Positions 10,446-18,943 of a DNA stretch of 64,000 bases are shown piece after piece; the first letter of the stretch is position 1, and each line of letters opens with the position of its first letter. The stretch lies in the NCBI RefSeq assembly GCF_017583045.1, contig NZ_JAGFBF010000003.1, positions 27,119-91,118 on the forward strand. The letters are read 5' to 3'. The notes under the pieces are model-generated. The model was not told the DNA's origin and searched no databases. It saw only the letters and a program-made list of their open reading frames with translations. Origin of the DNA: Leucobacter tardus. Lineage in GTDB: Bacteria; Actinomycetota; Actinomycetes; Actinomycetales; Microbacteriaceae. The position numbers were made by a program, and so were the translations under genes.

Positions 10446-11459
10446 TCAGACCAGCCGACGCTCCGGCGAAGACGATTCGGTCTGCTCAGGGTCGCGCTCG
10501 ACGACACCCGTGAGCGCATCATCGATCGCCTGCAGCAGGTCGGCTTCCAGTGTGATGCCCGACGCCTTGACGGTGTCGCCGAGCTGCTCCGGGCGCGACG
10601 CCCCGACGAGCGCGGCCGAGACGTTCGGGTTCTGCAGCACCCAGGCGATGCCCATCTGCGGCATCGTGAGACCGGCCTGCTCGGCGAGGGGCTGCAACCG
10701 CTGCACGGCCGTCAGCACCTCGTCGCGCATGAACCGCTGATCCACGTTGTCCCGGCTCTTCTCGTTCGCCGCTCGCGACCCTTCCGGAAGCGCCTCGCCC
10801 GCGCGGTACTTGCCGGTGAGCACGCCCTGCGCGAGCGGCGACCAGACGACCTGCGAGATCCCGAGCTCCTGCGACGTGGGGACGACACGGTCTTCGATGA
10901 CGCGCCACAGCGCGGAGTACTGCGGCTGGTTCGACACGAGCTGGATGCCGAGGTCCTGTGCCAACCCGTGCCCGGCACGCAGCTGGTCGGCGGTCCACTC
11001 GGAGACGCCGATGTAGAGCACCTTGCCCAGTCGCACGAGGTCGGCGAACGCCTGGAACGTCTCCTCGAGGGGCGTCTCATGATCGAAACGGTGCGCCTGA
11101 TAGACATCGATGTACTCGGTGCCGAGGCGACGCAGCGACCCATCGACGGAGTCGCGGATGTGCTTCCGGCTGAGACCCGTGTTGTTCGGGCCTTTGGCCC
11201 CGGTCGGGAAGTAGACCTTGGTCATGAGTTCGAGCGTGTCCCTGCGCTGCCCCTTCAACGCCTCACCGAGTACCGCCTCGGCTCGCGTGTTGGCGTACAC
11301 GTCTGCGGTGTCGAACGTGGTGATCCCGTGCTCGAGCGCCGCGTGGACGGTCGCGATCGCCGCGTCGTCCTCCACCTGCGAGCCGTGCGTCACCCAGTTG
11401 CCGTAGGTGATCTCAGAGACCTTGAATCCGCTGTTGCCGAGGTACCGATACGCGACCAT
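10446..11459 (-). CDS. Aldo/keto reductase (Kv-beta/AKR6-like)
   Basis: A 337-residue NADPH-dependent (alpha/beta)8-barrel oxidoreductase. The catalytic tetrad is visible: Asp and Tyr in TFDTADVYANTRAE, Lys in LMTKVYF and His in VYQAHRFD. The later segments LYIGVSEWTADQL and VSNQPQYSALWR are typical of the AKR6/YghZ subgroup rather than of the short sugar reductases. I start at the ATG at 11459, immediately after a TAGGGT box; the frame extends to 11513 without support. alkB lies 34 nt upstream on the same strand. The physiological substrate is unknown. Confidence 0.9.
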   Translation of the reverse strand: MVAYRYLGNSGFKVSEITYGNWVTHGSQVEDDAAIATVHAALEHGITTFDTADVYANTRAEAVLGEALKGQRRDTLELMTKVYFPTGAKGPNNTGLSRKHIRDSVDGSLRRLGTEYIDVYQAHRFDHETPLEETFQAFADLVRLGKVLYIGVSEWTADQLRAGHGLAQDLGIQLVSNQPQYSALWRVIEDRVVPTSQELGISQVVWSPLAQGVLTGKYRAGEALPEGSRAANEKSRDNVDQRFMRDEVLTAVQRLQPLAEQAGLTMPQMGIAWVLQNPNVSAALVGASRPEQLGDTVKASGITLEADLLQAIDDALTGVVERDPEQTESSSPERRLV

Positions 11460-11466
11460 GACGCCC

Positions 11467-11472
11467 ACCCTA
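11467..11472 (-). promoter_or_regulatory. -10 box of aldo/keto reductase gene (leaderless-type)
   Basis: On the minus strand TAGGGT is followed by 7 nt and then the ATG, suggesting transcription starts at the codon. Confidence 0.45.
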
Positions 11473-11493
11473 CTCCGGGGTGCCGGGGGTGGA

Positions 11494-12132
11494 TCAAGAG
11501 AGACCGGTGACACGCATCGTAATGTTCACCCGCCCGTGCTCGAGTCCGCACCCCGTCGGAGCGGTCCCGGCGTGCGTCCGCTGCACCCCGTGAAACGCGA
11601 ACCGCGACGGTCCGCCGAAGACGAAGAGGTCTCCGGAGGCGAGCTCGACGTCGGAGTACGGCCGGTTGCGATGCTCCGTGTTGCCGAACCGGAATGTGCA
11701 GGTATCACCGATCGACAGGGAGACGACGGGGGCGTCGGAGCGCTCGTCCTTATCCTGATGCATGCCCATGCGCGCCTGCTCGTCGTAGTAGTTCACGAGC
11801 GCCGTGTCGGGAGTGTACGCGTCGCCGGCACGCGGATCGTCCGTCGCCTCGACGAGGGCCTGCCTGCCGAGCTCACCGAGCCAGTCCGGAAAGTCGAGCA
11901 CGCGACGGCCGTTCACGTCGACGGCCTCGCGCGTGTACTGATAGGGACGCCAGTGCCACCCCAGACACACCGTCTTGACCGACATCTCGTGTCCGCGCAC
12001 GCGAGCGGCGCGGATCGGCACCGGACCGTCCGCCCAGGCGGCGAACTGGCCGATGATCCAGCGCTGCTGCTCGAGCGACAGCCAGCCGGGCACATGGTGA
12101 GCGCCGTCCGGGAGTTCAGGCGGGAGCAGCAT
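11494..12132 (-). CDS. alkB: AlkB-type alpha-ketoglutarate-dependent dioxygenase
   Basis: AlkB removes methyl adducts such as 1-methyladenine and 3-methylcytosine from DNA or RNA by oxidative demethylation. The iron ligands are present as HQD (MGMHQDKDERSDAPVV) and the distal His in SRFAFHGV. The 2-oxoglutarate-binding arginines are in RVNITMRVTG at the C-terminus. CTFRFGNTE and the N-terminal nucleotide-recognition region also fit. The length of 212 aa is normal. It is transcribed ahead of the aldo/keto reductase. No adaptive-response regulator (Ada) lies nearby. Confidence 0.93.
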   Translation of the reverse strand: MLLPPELPDGAHHVPGWLSLEQQRWIIGQFAAWADGPVPIRAARVRGHEMSVKTVCLGWHWRPYQYTREAVDVNGRRVLDFPDWLGELGRQALVEATDDPRAGDAYTPDTALVNYYDEQARMGMHQDKDERSDAPVVSLSIGDTCTFRFGNTEHRNRPYSDVELASGDLFVFGGPSRFAFHGVQRTHAGTAPTGCGLEHGRVNITMRVTGLS

Positions 12133-12138
12133 GCCACC

Positions 12139-12144
12139 ACACTA
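12139..12144 (-). promoter_or_regulatory. -10 box of alkB (leaderless-type)
   Basis: TAGTGT on the minus strand, 6 nt (GGTGGC) before the alkB ATG; no separate ribosome-binding site is seen. Confidence 0.45.
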
Positions 12145-12231
12145 ACCCGCGCGGCGACCGACGCCGTCGGAACGCCCCGGGCCCGGCTGAAGGGACAGCA
12201 CTGGACTCAGGAGCAGACAGGTTCGTGCCCC

Positions 12232-12237
12232 TATCGT
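12232..12237 (+). promoter_or_regulatory. -10 box of secreted wall protein gene (leaderless-type)
   Basis: TATCGT lies 6 nt before the ATG at 12244. Same arrangement as at ilvD. Confidence 0.45.
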
Positions 12238-12243
12238 TGAGAC

Positions 12244-13131
12244 ATGCGGCACGGAGCTCGAAAGCGTCTCGACTTCCGGCGACTGCTCGCCCGCGTCGAC
12301 TGGAAGCGCGTGCTCTGGGGGGCCGGCGGAGGATGCGTCGCGCTGCTGCTCGCGGCATCGGGTCTCGCGCTCGTCGCGTCCCCGGCTCAGACGCCGAACG
12401 TGCCGGATCGCTTCGATCCGGGCATCATCATCGCCGACGAACTCTTCTACGACGGCGACGCCATGACGGCAGAGGAGGTCGAGGGGTTCCTCGACGAGCG
12501 CGTACCCGATGCTGCGCGGCAGAGCTTGCGGAACTTCACCGAGGACACCGAGTCGAGACCCGCGGACGACTACTGCGACGGGTACGCGGGTGCCGATGAC
12601 GAATCGGCCGCGGACATCATCGCCCGAGTGGGGGAGTCGTGCGACATCAGTCAGCGGGCCCTCCTCGTGATCCTGCAGAAGGAGACGGCACTCGTCGGCC
12701 TGCGGACTCCGGAGGACTGGCGATACGACCGCGCCATGGGATACGCCTGCCCCGATAGCGGACCGAACCGCTCGGCGAACTGCGACGAGGACTTCTACGG
12801 GTTCGCGAATCAGCTGTACTGGGGTGCACGCCAGTACCAGGTCTACCGCGCGCACCCCGAAGACTTCAACTACCGTCCGTTCGAGATGAACACGATCCAG
12901 TTCCACCCCGACCGCGACCGGTGCGGAACGTCAGACGTGTACGTCATGAACTGGGCCACCGCGGGCCTCTACAATTACACGCCGTATCAGCCGAACCGCT
13001 CCGCGCTCGCCGCCGGGCAGGGTGAGGGCGATGCGTGTGCGACGTACGGCAACCGCAACTTCTACGATCTGTACAAGGCGTGGTTCGGCGATCCGCACGT
13101 CGCGCGCGAGGCGGATCCGGCGCAGCGCTAG
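12244..13131 (+). CDS. Secreted lysozyme-like actinobacterial wall protein
   Basis: This 295-residue protein has a basic N-terminus and one hydrophobic segment (~residues 25-46), so it is exported or anchored. The rest matches a domain widespread in actinobacterial exoproteins, often found beside LGFP or hemagglutinin-like repeats. Typical motifs are LLVILQKETALVGL, YDRAMGYACPDSG, YYGFANQ-type FYGFANQLYWGARQY, ATAGLYNYTPYQPN and YGNRNFYDLYKAWFG. The conserved Glu in LQKE suggests a wall-hydrolase fold, but catalysis has not been shown as far as I know. Six cysteines could form disulphides. Its stop overlaps the convergent cls stop by 4 nt. Confidence 0.72.
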   Translation: MRHGARKRLDFRRLLARVDWKRVLWGAGGGCVALLLAASGLALVASPAQTPNVPDRFDPGIIIADELFYDGDAMTAEEVEGFLDERVPDAARQSLRNFTEDTESRPADDYCDGYAGADDESAADIIARVGESCDISQRALLVILQKETALVGLRTPEDWRYDRAMGYACPDSGPNRSANCDEDFYGFANQLYWGARQYQVYRAHPEDFNYRPFEMNTIQFHPDRDRCGTSDVYVMNWATAGLYNYTPYQPNRSALAAGQGEGDACATYGNRNFYDLYKAWFGDPHVAREADPAQR

Positions 13132-14387
13132 AAGAGCGGACGGAAGGGGAGCAGCGCCGCCTCAGCGACTTTCGTCGCGGTGCTCCGACCTTCCCAGTGC
13201 GGCGGCTCGAGCACTTCGCAGTGCTCGGAGTCCGCAGCGTAGATGCGCTCCATCTCACGTGCGAAATCCTGATCCACGATCTCGACGTTCGTCTCGTAGT
13301 TGAATGTGAGCGAGAGGCGGTCGATGTTCGCGGTGCCGACTGTCGACCATTCCCCATCGATGGTCGCCGTCTTCGCGTGGATCATGCTCGCCGCATAGAG
13401 GAGGAGCGTGATCTTCGAGGAGAGGAGCTGGCCGTAGAACCCCCGGGTCACCCAGTCGGCGAGAATGTGGTTCGACTCCTTCGGAACCATGAGGCGCACG
13501 TCGACGCCCCGCTCCGCAGCGAGACTGAGGGCGCGGACGATCTGCTGATCCGGCACGAAGTACGGGGTCGTGATCCAGACGCGGTGCTGGGCGCGCTCGA
13601 TGGCGTCGAGGTACATCTGCCGGATGGGGTACACCAATTGCACGGGCAGGTTCGCCGCGACGTGCACGGGAGAGGCCCACGTGTCCGGAGCGATCCACGG
13701 GATGGCTTCGTCCGTGTTGCAGCGCTCGTTCCACACCCGGGCAACCGAGTTGCGGAGCCCCCAGACCGCCGGCCCGATCTCGCGAATGTGCGTGTCGCGC
13801 CACTCACGCGCGTAGAGGGCGCCGATGTTGTAACCGCCGACGAAACCGATCCGATCGTCAACGATGAGCACCTTGGAGTGGTTCAACCCGGTGTAGCGCA
13901 GCGGTGCTTTCCAGATCTTACGGCGGAATACCGGAAGCCGGTGCACGAAGACTCGATCGGAGAGCTGACGGTAGAACGACTGAGGAACGACGAGATTCGC
14001 GAAGCCGTCGTACATGAGGTGGACCCGGACCCCGCGCTCAGCTGCGTGGTTGAACGCATCGATGAAGCGCTGGCCGACCGCATCGTTCTTCCAGATGTAG
14101 GTCTCCATGATGACCGAGTGCTCGGCGGCGTCGATCGCCGCGATCATGTCGTCGTAGAGTGCTCCGCCGTCGGTGTAGATCCGGATCGACGACTCGGCGA
14201 CGTCCGCTTCGAACGTTCCGGGCTGCGGCGCATCGCGCTTCACGCGCCCCCGCCGTTCGAGATGGTCGACCGTGATGGCGGGCGCCGCAGCCAGTGCTGA
14301 GCCGACGGCTCCGACCGCGGAGGCGATGACGCCGTACTTCAGGATCGTTCGCAGTGGTCGCCGTCGGTATTCCTGTCGCGCACGCAT
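13128..14387 (-). CDS. cls: Phospholipase D-type cardiolipin synthase
   Basis: Cardiolipin synthase joins phosphatidyl groups to make cardiolipin at the membrane. The protein (419 aa from the ATG at 14387) has one N-terminal membrane segment (~residues 12-36). Two HKD motifs form the active site: LNHSKVLIVDDRIGFVGGYN and MIHAKTATIDGEWSTVGTAN. ETYIWKNDAVGQRF and TTPYFVPDQQIV are also typical. The frame runs to 14468, but a TACAGT box placed 6 nt before 14387 supports the shorter start. Other PLD transferases share the motifs, so function is likely rather than proven. Confidence 0.85.
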   Translation of the reverse strand: MRARQEYRRRPLRTILKYGVIASAVGAVGSALAAAPAITVDHLERRGRVKRDAPQPGTFEADVAESSIRIYTDGGALYDDMIAAIDAAEHSVIMETYIWKNDAVGQRFIDAFNHAAERGVRVHLMYDGFANLVVPQSFYRQLSDRVFVHRLPVFRRKIWKAPLRYTGLNHSKVLIVDDRIGFVGGYNIGALYAREWRDTHIREIGPAVWGLRNSVARVWNERCNTDEAIPWIAPDTWASPVHVAANLPVQLVYPIRQMYLDAIERAQHRVWITTPYFVPDQQIVRALSLAAERGVDVRLMVPKESNHILADWVTRGFYGQLLSSKITLLLYAASMIHAKTATIDGEWSTVGTANIDRLSLTFNYETNVEIVDQDFAREMERIYAADSEHCEVLEPPHWEGRSTATKVAEAALLPFRPLF

Positions 14388-14393
14388 CCCCCA

Positions 14394-14399
14394 ACTGTA
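14394..14399 (-). promoter_or_regulatory. -10 box of cls (leaderless-type)
   Basis: TACAGT on the minus strand, 6 nt (TGGGGG) before the cls ATG. Confidence 0.45.
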
Positions 14400-14552
14400 G
14401 CGCGCGTCAGTGTCGCGAAAATGTGCGGTTGCGCCGTGCGACACGAGCCAACCTGGGTATGGACGCATTGCAGCTCTCAGGAAGGCGAACTACCGTAGAT
14501 CAGATGAATGCCCGCGACCGCGCGGGCATGCACCCGACCTCACGGAAGCAGG

Positions 14553-15842
14553 ATGTACCAGAGCATCTTCGAAGACGCCATCGCTGACCTGAAGAGCACG
14601 GGTCAGTACCGCACCTTCACCCATATCAACCGTCTCGCCGACCAGCACCCTCAGGCGCTCATGTTCGGGCCGGGTGCAGACGGTGGCTCGTCCGCCGCGA
14701 GCGATGACGCATCCGCGACGACATCGTCGTCTGACGCTCACGAGATCACGGTGTGGTGCAGCAACGACTACCTGGGCATGTCGACGCACCCGGATGTGAT
14801 CGGAGCAATGGTCGCCACGGCTCAGCGGTACGGAGCCGGCGCTGGCGGTTCGCGGAACATCGGCGGCACCTCCGACCTGCACCGCGATCTCGAGCAGTTG
14901 CTCGCCGATTGGCACGGCAAGGAAGCGGGACTGAGCTTCCCGTCCGGCTACAGTGCCAACGACGCGACGCTCCAGTGCCTCGTGCGCCTGATCCCCGACC
15001 TCGTCATCTTCAGCGACGAGCTGAATCATGCCTCGATCATCAGCGGTATCCGCGCCTCGCGCGCCGAGAAGCGCATCTTCCGTCACAACGACGCCGGGCA
15101 TCTGGAAGAGCTCCTGTCCGAGTACCCGGCGGAGCGCCCGAAGATCGTCGTGTTCGAGTCCGTCTACTCGATGGACGGTGATGTCGCGCCGATCGCGGAG
15201 ATCGTCGAGATCTCCGAGCGCTTCGGCGCGCTCACCTACATCGACGAGGTCCACGCCGTCGGCATGTACGGGCCGGGAGGGTCCGGCGTCGCCGCCGAGG
15301 TCGGGATGCATGATCGGATCGATATCATCCAGGGCACGCTCGCGAAGGGCGTCGGGGTATCGGGCGGGTACATCACGGGTCGTCGTGCGCTCGTCGATGC
15401 GGTCCGCTCATTCGCCCCCGGGTTCATCTTCACGACCGCGCAGGCCCCCGGCGTGGTCGCTGCGGCGATGGCGAGCATCGCGCACCTCCGGAACTCCGAC
15501 GCGGAGCGGCACGCTCAGCGCGAGGCCGTCGCGCGCATGCGCCTCGAGCTCGAGCGCGTCGGTATCGCGGTGAACCCCGATACCACGACGCACATCCTGC
15601 CGATTCACGTGGGCGACTCGGCGCTCTGCCGCCAGGCGGCCGATCGGTTGCTCACCGTTCACGGTCACTACCTCCAGCCCATCAATGCCCCGTCGGTGCC
15701 GCGCGGGACCGAGCGATTCCGGATCAACCCGACGCCGAACCACTCCGTCGAACAGATGGAGCGGCTTGCCGGCGCGCTCCGGGAGGTCTTCGACCACTTC
15801 GGGCTGCCGCACGGCGCAGCACCCGTGCTGCGCGCCGCGTAG
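14553..15842 (+). CDS. hemA: 5-aminolevulinate synthase (ALAS, C4/Shemin type)
   Basis: ALAS condenses glycine with succinyl-CoA to 5-aminolevulinate using PLP. The sequence follows ALAS rather than its relatives KBL or Bio[73 protein letters not shown] and [18 protein letters not shown]. The PLP lysine is Lys265 in [14 protein letters not shown] use the ATG at 14553 (429 aa) with GGAAG upstream. A Ser/Ala/Asp-rich insert occupies residues ~39-62 before [11 protein letters not shown]. No other haem gene is nearby. Most actinobacteria make ALA from glutamyl-tRNA; ALAS in this phylum is best known from C5N-unit antibiotic pathways, of which there is no sign here. Confidence 0.88.
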   Translation: MYQSIFEDAIADLKSTGQYRTFTHINRLADQHPQALMFGPGADGGSSAASDDASATTSSSDAHEITVWCSNDYLGMSTHPDVIGAMVATAQRYGAGAGGSRNIGGTSDLHRDLEQLLADWHGKEAGLSFPSGYSANDATLQCLVRLIPDLVIFSDELNHASIISGIRASRAEKRIFRHNDAGHLEELLSEYPAERPKIVVFESVYSMDGDVAPIAEIVEISERFGALTYIDEVHAVGMYGPGGSGVAAEVGMHDRIDIIQGTLAKGVGVSGGYITGRRALVDAVRSFAPGFIFTTAQAPGVVAAAMASIAHLRNSDAERHAQREAVARMRLELERVGIAVNPDTTTHILPIHVGDSALCRQAADRLLTVHGHYLQPINAPSVPRGTERFRINPTPNHSVEQMERLAGALREVFDHFGLPHGAAPVLRAA

Positions 15843-15863
15843 ACCCGGGCATCGTCCGGCCGG

Positions 15864-16589
15864 TTACGCGCAGCTGCCGCGGAACCGGTCCTGAGGGTTC
15901 GAGATGAGTCCCTCCGAGAGCGCGCCCTCGAGGGTGATCCCGCCGTCGGGCGAGACCCCCATCCCGGTGAGCGTGATCCCGCGAGGCAGCCGATCCGCAA
16001 TGCAGACGGTCCTCGGCGCCGAGAGCTCGGTCAGCACGGATTCGGGGATCAGACCGCCGCCTTCGACGACGAGGTCGGACGGTGCGACGACGATCCGACC
16101 CGCGTCCACCGCGAAGTCGAAGGTGCCCTCGAACGGCAGCGCGATTTCCGGGGTGTCGAGGGTGCCGCCCGCGAACACGCGACCCTCGCGCATCTCCGCC
16201 CACTCGATGGTCCCGGCCGTCATGAGGCGCATGGCGGGTTCGAGTTGCTCGGGGGCGATGGTGAACGTCGCGGTGCCGTTGCGCAGTGGACCGATCAGCG
16301 GGAAGAGCGGCACCGAGTCCATGTGCATCTCGGTGCGTGCCGTCACGTCACCGTCGAGCGGCACGTCCTCCGCCTCGATGGAGACGTCCCCGATGCGCCA
16401 TCGCAGGGCGTTGAGTGCGGCGGAGCCGCCCATCGCGACATCGACGCGGCTCTCCTGCGCCACGCGAAGCGGCACCCGGACACCGCCCTCGATGACGGAG
16501 GGCATGAAGGCACGGAGAGCGAACTCGGCGAGTGCGCCGAGTATGGCGATCACGATGAGTGTGATGGCGAGGCGCTTGAGAAACGTCAT
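15864..16589 (-). CDS. DUF2993 (LmeA-like) envelope protein
   Basis: A 241-residue protein with an N-terminal signal or anchor helix (FLKRLAITLIVIAILGALAE) followed by a beta-rich domain of the DUF2993 family. That family includes mycobacterial LmeA, which binds phosphoinositides in the periplasm and supports mannan elongation. Repeated short strands such as ARTEMHMDSVPLFPLIGPLR and GTFDFAVDAGRIVV fit the elongated lipid-binding fold. The ATG at 16589 is used because the helix starts there and a TAAGGT box precedes it. Role here is inferred from the family only. Confidence 0.7.
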   Translation of the reverse strand: MTFLKRLAITLIVIAILGALAEFALRAFMPSVIEGGVRVPLRVAQESRVDVAMGGSAALNALRWRIGDVSIEAEDVPLDGDVTARTEMHMDSVPLFPLIGPLRNGTATFTIAPEQLEPAMRLMTAGTIEWAEMREGRVFAGGTLDTPEIALPFEGTFDFAVDAGRIVVAPSDLVVEGGGLIPESVLTELSAPRTVCIADRLPRGITLTGMGVSPDGGITLEGALSEGLISNPQDRFRGSCA

Positions 16590-16597
16590 CCCGATCG

Positions 16598-16603
16598 ACC
16601 TTA
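16598..16603 (-). promoter_or_regulatory. -10 box of DUF2993 gene (near-leaderless)
   Basis: TAAGGT on the minus strand, 8 nt before the ATG at 16589, preceded by GGA. Confidence 0.4.
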
Positions 16604-16670
16604 TCCGCGGCGGGTGCAACGGTTCCAGCGGTGATCGCAGTCGTCGCCGCTTCGTGATCAACCTGTGAGA

Positions 16671-16676
16671 TAGGGT
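16671..16676 (+). promoter_or_regulatory. -10 box of sugar transporter gene (leaderless-type)
   Basis: TAGGGT lies 6 nt (GCAGGC) before the ATG at 16683. It is divergent from the TAAGGT box of the DUF2993 gene 70 nt away. Confidence 0.5.
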
Positions 16677-16682
16677 GCAGGC

Positions 16683-18110
16683 ATGGCATCAGAACAGCGC
16701 GGTTCGGCGCCCGGTACCGTGCCCACCCCGCCGATCACCCGAGTCGTGCTGATCGCTGCAGCCGCGGCGATGGGCGGGTTCCTGTTCGGATTCGACACGG
16801 CAGTGATCAACGGTGCGGTCGGTGCGGTCGGCGAGTGGAGCGGTGCCGGTTCGGTGCTGCTCGGTTTCTCGGTGGCGAGTGCACTCATCGGCTGCGCGGT
16901 CGGCGCGTGGTTCGCCGGGGGTGTTGCGGCGAAGCTCGGGCGGATCCGGGTGATGCAGATCGCCGCGATCCTCTTCTTCGTGACGTCGCTCGCGTGCGGG
17001 CTCGCATGGGACATCTGGTCGCTGACGTTCTTCCGATTCGCCGGCGGCCTGGCGGTGGGGGCTGCGAGCGTGATCGCCCCCGCCTACATCGCCGAAGTCT
17101 CCCCGGCACCGGTGCGCGGCCGGCTCGGGTCGCTCCAGCAGTTGGCGATCGTGCTCGGCATCTTTGTCTCCTTGCTGAGCAACTACGCGCTCGCCCAGGC
17201 CGCGGGTGGCGCGGCGAACGAGCTGTGGTTCGGGCTGGATGCCTGGCGCTGGATGTTCATCGCCGAGTGCGTGCCGGCGGTCATCTACGGGCTGCTGGCC
17301 TCGATGATTCCGGAATCACCGCGCTTCCTGGTCGGCAAAGGTCGCGACGACGAAGCCGAGCGCGTGCTCGAGCACTACGTCGGCGGGACGCCGACGGAGA
17401 AGATCACCGAAATCCGATCCACGCTCTCCGATGAGCGGACGCAGTCCATCGCGGTGCTCCGCGGGGTTCGTTTCGGGCTGATCCCGATCGTCTGGGTGGG
17501 GATCCTGCTGTCGCTCTTCCAGCAGTTGGTCGGCATCAACGTCATCTTTTACTACTCGACCATGCTCTGGGAGGCCGTCGGGTTCGACGAGTCGGATGCC
17601 CTGCTCACGAGCGTCATCACTTCGATCGTGAACATCACGACGACGATCGTTGCGATTCTGCTCGTCGACAAGGTGGGTCGGAAGCCGCTGCTCCTCATCG
17701 GATCGGCGGGCATGCTGGTCACGCTCGGCACGATGGCGGGGATCTTCGGAACGGCGCCGACCGAGATGGTCGGCGGTGAGGTCCAGCCGGTGCTCTCGGA
17801 CACGGCCGGGATCGTCGCCGTGCTCGCGGCGAACCTCTACGTCGTCTTCTTCGGCGTGAGCTGGGGGCCGGTGGTCTGGGTGCTGCTCGGCGAGATGTTC
17901 TCGAACCGCGTGCGCGCCTACGCGATCTCTGTCGCCGCCGCGGCCCAGTGGATCGCCAATTTCACGGTGTCCCTCACGTTCCCGGCGCTGGCAGACGCGG
18001 GACTCGGGCTCGCCTACGGGCTCTATGCGACGATGGCGGCGGTGTCCCTGTTCTTCGTCTGGAAGTTCGTGCGCGAGACGAAGGGACGCGAGCTCGAATC
18101 GATGGAGTAG
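16683..18110 (+). CDS. Sugar-porter family MFS transporter
   Basis: A 475-residue, 12-helix proton/sugar symporter of the GlcP/GalP/XylE family. Characteristic motifs are GFLFGFDTAVINGAVG in helix 1, FAGGLAVGAASVIAPAYIAE in helix 4, RGRLGSLQQL, IPESPRFLVGKGR before the central loop, QQLVGINVIFYYSTMLW in helix 7 and RETKGRELESME at the end. It uses its own promoter-like box and stands alone, so no catabolic context points to the sugar carried. Glucose or a pentose is plausible but unproven. Confidence 0.9.
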   Translation: MASEQRGSAPGTVPTPPITRVVLIAAAAAMGGFLFGFDTAVINGAVGAVGEWSGAGSVLLGFSVASALIGCAVGAWFAGGVAAKLGRIRVMQIAAILFFVTSLACGLAWDIWSLTFFRFAGGLAVGAASVIAPAYIAEVSPAPVRGRLGSLQQLAIVLGIFVSLLSNYALAQAAGGAANELWFGLDAWRWMFIAECVPAVIYGLLASMIPESPRFLVGKGRDDEAERVLEHYVGGTPTEKITEIRSTLSDERTQSIAVLRGVRFGLIPIVWVGILLSLFQQLVGINVIFYYSTMLWEAVGFDESDALLTSVITSIVNITTTIVAILLVDKVGRKPLLLIGSAGMLVTLGTMAGIFGTAPTEMVGGEVQPVLSDTAGIVAVLAANLYVVFFGVSWGPVVWVLLGEMFSNRVRAYAISVAAAAQWIANFTVSLTFPALADAGLGLAYGLYATMAAVSLFFVWKFVRETKGRELESME

Positions 18111-18187
18111 GCGAGAAGCGCCCTCCGCGACGCGCCCGAGGACCCGTCGAATAGGAGAATGTGCGGCCGCCTCGATAGACCTATGAG

Positions 18188-18508
18188 GTGGGTTTTCTCA
18201 TCTATGGTCATCATGAGCACGAATTCGAAGACCGGTTGCTCGCGCACATCAAGACGGCTTCAGGGGTGAAGCTGCGCAAGCATGAGCCGTTCTTCCTGAA
18301 TTGGACGAAGTCCGCCAAGGACGGCTCGGGACGTATGGCGATTTGGATCACGCCGTACATTCCCCTCTCGTTCCGCTTCGCAGGCGGCCGGCAGCCCGCG
18401 CTGAACTCCACCTGGGTGCGGGTGCTCGAGGAACTCGCGGACACGCCGTTCGGCATGCGCGTGCTGAGCGAGGATGATGCCGAGAAGTACGCCCGGGAGC
18501 ACTTCTGA
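18188..18508 (+). CDS. Small conserved protein, 106 aa, first of a tandem pair
   Basis: GTG-started protein (MGFLIYGHHEHEFEDRLLAH) that is a clear paralogue of the gene 114 nt downstream. The two share LIYG, FEDRLLAHIKTA, EPFFLNW, GRMAIW, WVRVLE and the GMRVLSE end. It is soluble, about one third charged, with an aromatic core, and ends KYAREHF. I know this only as a small uncharacterised family of Microbacteriaceae (I believe DUF7882). The GTG lacks a good ribosome site but has TAGACC 6 nt upstream. No catalytic motif is seen. Confidence 0.75.
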   Translation: MGFLIYGHHEHEFEDRLLAHIKTASGVKLRKHEPFFLNWTKSAKDGSGRMAIWITPYIPLSFRFAGGRQPALNSTWVRVLEELADTPFGMRVLSEDDAEKYAREHF

Positions 18509-18622
18509 TCTCCTCGCTCGGCTCCCCTCGGACGACCCGGAGCCTCGCTCGGTGCCTCTGCGCGTCGTCACCGATTCGTGACCACCTGTAGCCAAATGGG
18601 ACCTCTCGTGGGACCGTGAGGT

Positions 18623-18943
18623 ATGGGACATCTCATCTACGGCGATCACGATCACGATTTCGAGGATCGACTGCTCGCGCACCTGAAGACCGCCATCGGT
18701 CAGAAGCTGCGTCGCCAGGAGCCGTTCTTCTTGAACTGGAACAAGTCGCTGAAAGAGGGTGACGGACGCATGGCGATCTGGGTGTCGCCCTATGTTCCGT
18801 TGACCGTGCGCTACTCAGGCAGCAGGCAACCCGAGATCAACCCGGTGTGGGTGCGCGTGCTCGAAGACACCGCCAGTCAGCCATACGGCATGCGCGTCAT
18901 GTCAGAGGAGCAGGCGGAGCGCTACGCGCACGAGCACTACTGA
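18623..18943 (+). CDS. Small conserved protein, 106 aa, second of a tandem pair
   Basis: Exactly the same length as its upstream neighbour and alignable without gaps: MGHLIYGDHDHDFEDRLLAH against MGFLIYGHHEHEFEDRLLAH. It differs mainly in the basic stretch (QKLRRQEPFF) and the middle segment. Conservation across the pair of GRMAIW, QP(A/E), WVRVLE and AxxYA(R/H)EH(F/Y) marks likely structural residues. It probably arose by tandem duplication with substantial divergence since. Its end overlaps the convergent 18937-19491 gene by 7 nt. Function unknown. Confidence 0.75.
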   Translation: MGHLIYGDHDHDFEDRLLAHLKTAIGQKLRRQEPFFLNWNKSLKEGDGRMAIWVSPYVPLTVRYSGSRQPEINPVWVRVLEDTASQPYGMRVMSEEQAERYAHEHY

